DNA of 64,000 nt. Source: Catonia carolina (Eukaryota; Arthropoda; Insecta; Hemiptera; Achilidae). The notes beneath the pieces were generated by a model, which worked only from the letters and a program-made list of their open reading frames with translations, ran no database searches and had not been told where the DNA came from. The first letter of the stretch is position 1. Each line of letters begins with the position of its first letter. Both the position numbers and the translations under genes were made by a program. Location of the stretch: positions 248,001 to 312,000 of the forward strand of contig JAQMRL010000040.1 of NCBI GenBank assembly GCA_035578175.1, in the 5' to 3' direction. Of this stretch, positions 63,957 to 64,000 are shown one piece after another.

Positions 63957-64000
63957 CATACAGTAGAACTGTGTTTTTAAATTCTGTAAAAAATTGGAAA

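Overview
The window reads as AT-rich, intron- and transposon-dense animal DNA, most likely an insect. The grounds are an arthropod-type Polinton/Maverick (adintovirus-like) element, mariner, pogo, hAT, Tc1/IS630 and non-LTR retrotransposon remains, tRNA-derived SINEs, and coding exons bounded by GT/AG. I cannot name the species.

Positions 1-15145 hold most of one Polinton (here Polinton-1); its left terminal repeat lies outside the window. Its left block, on the plus strand, has two small unknown genes, a protein-primed family B DNA polymerase broken by two frameshifts, and two related acidic genes. Its middle block, on the minus strand from 11.3 to 6.05 kb, is the virus-like core: retroviral-type integrase with chromodomain, packaging ATPase (C-terminus lost to a 32-bp minisatellite), a coiled-coil/DUF8207-like protein split by a frameshift, a short conserved protein, a fibre-motif protein, a phospholipase A2-domain basic protein whose catalytic His is Leu, an adenain-like protease, and a penton-like minor capsid candidate. 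I recognise no major capsid protein. Its right block, on the minus strand from 13.95 to 11.46 kb, is an accessory host-interaction module: a 41-residue membrane protein, a RING protein, a tandem CHHC zinc-finger protein resembling GTSF1/U11-48K, a secreted Cys-rich protein, and a frame-broken double-BIR (IAP-like) gene.

The most striking feature is how the outer blocks appear to be expressed. Each visible terminal repeat carries a TATA box, a start-site-like A 31 nt downstream, a 74-92 nt leader and a strong splice donor. Nearly every gene of the left and right blocks has a splice acceptor 1-10 nt before its ATG, so one leader in the terminal repeat could feed a whole set of early genes by alternative splicing. 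CRE palindromes (TGACGTCA) lie in the same repeats. Three core genes instead have their own TATA box shortly before the ATG.

Positions 19378-25820 hold a second, same-family and same-orientation but truncated copy (Polinton-2). Its terminal repeat has a 750-bp A-rich expansion and a 320-bp duplication. Its polymerase gene has an in-frame 618-bp internal duplication, is split by an 1870-bp probable solo LTR with a perfect 4-bp target duplication, and then stops.

The rest, 25.8-64 kb, is mainly a transposon graveyard: about ten copies of a roughly 940-bp repeat (family A) with Helentron/HINE-like structure; two different mariner families whose 5' halves are replaced by inverted copies of their 3' ends; a 907-bp hAT element; two pogo-type elements with nested insertions; several LINE fragments; a 282-bp satellite; and one inverted-repeat family (B). 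Two candidate host exons stand out: a signal-peptide exon near 27.1 kb and a terminal exon near 54.0-54.3 kb whose FW-x-KLR-x-ALP motif recalls TIR-domain box 3.
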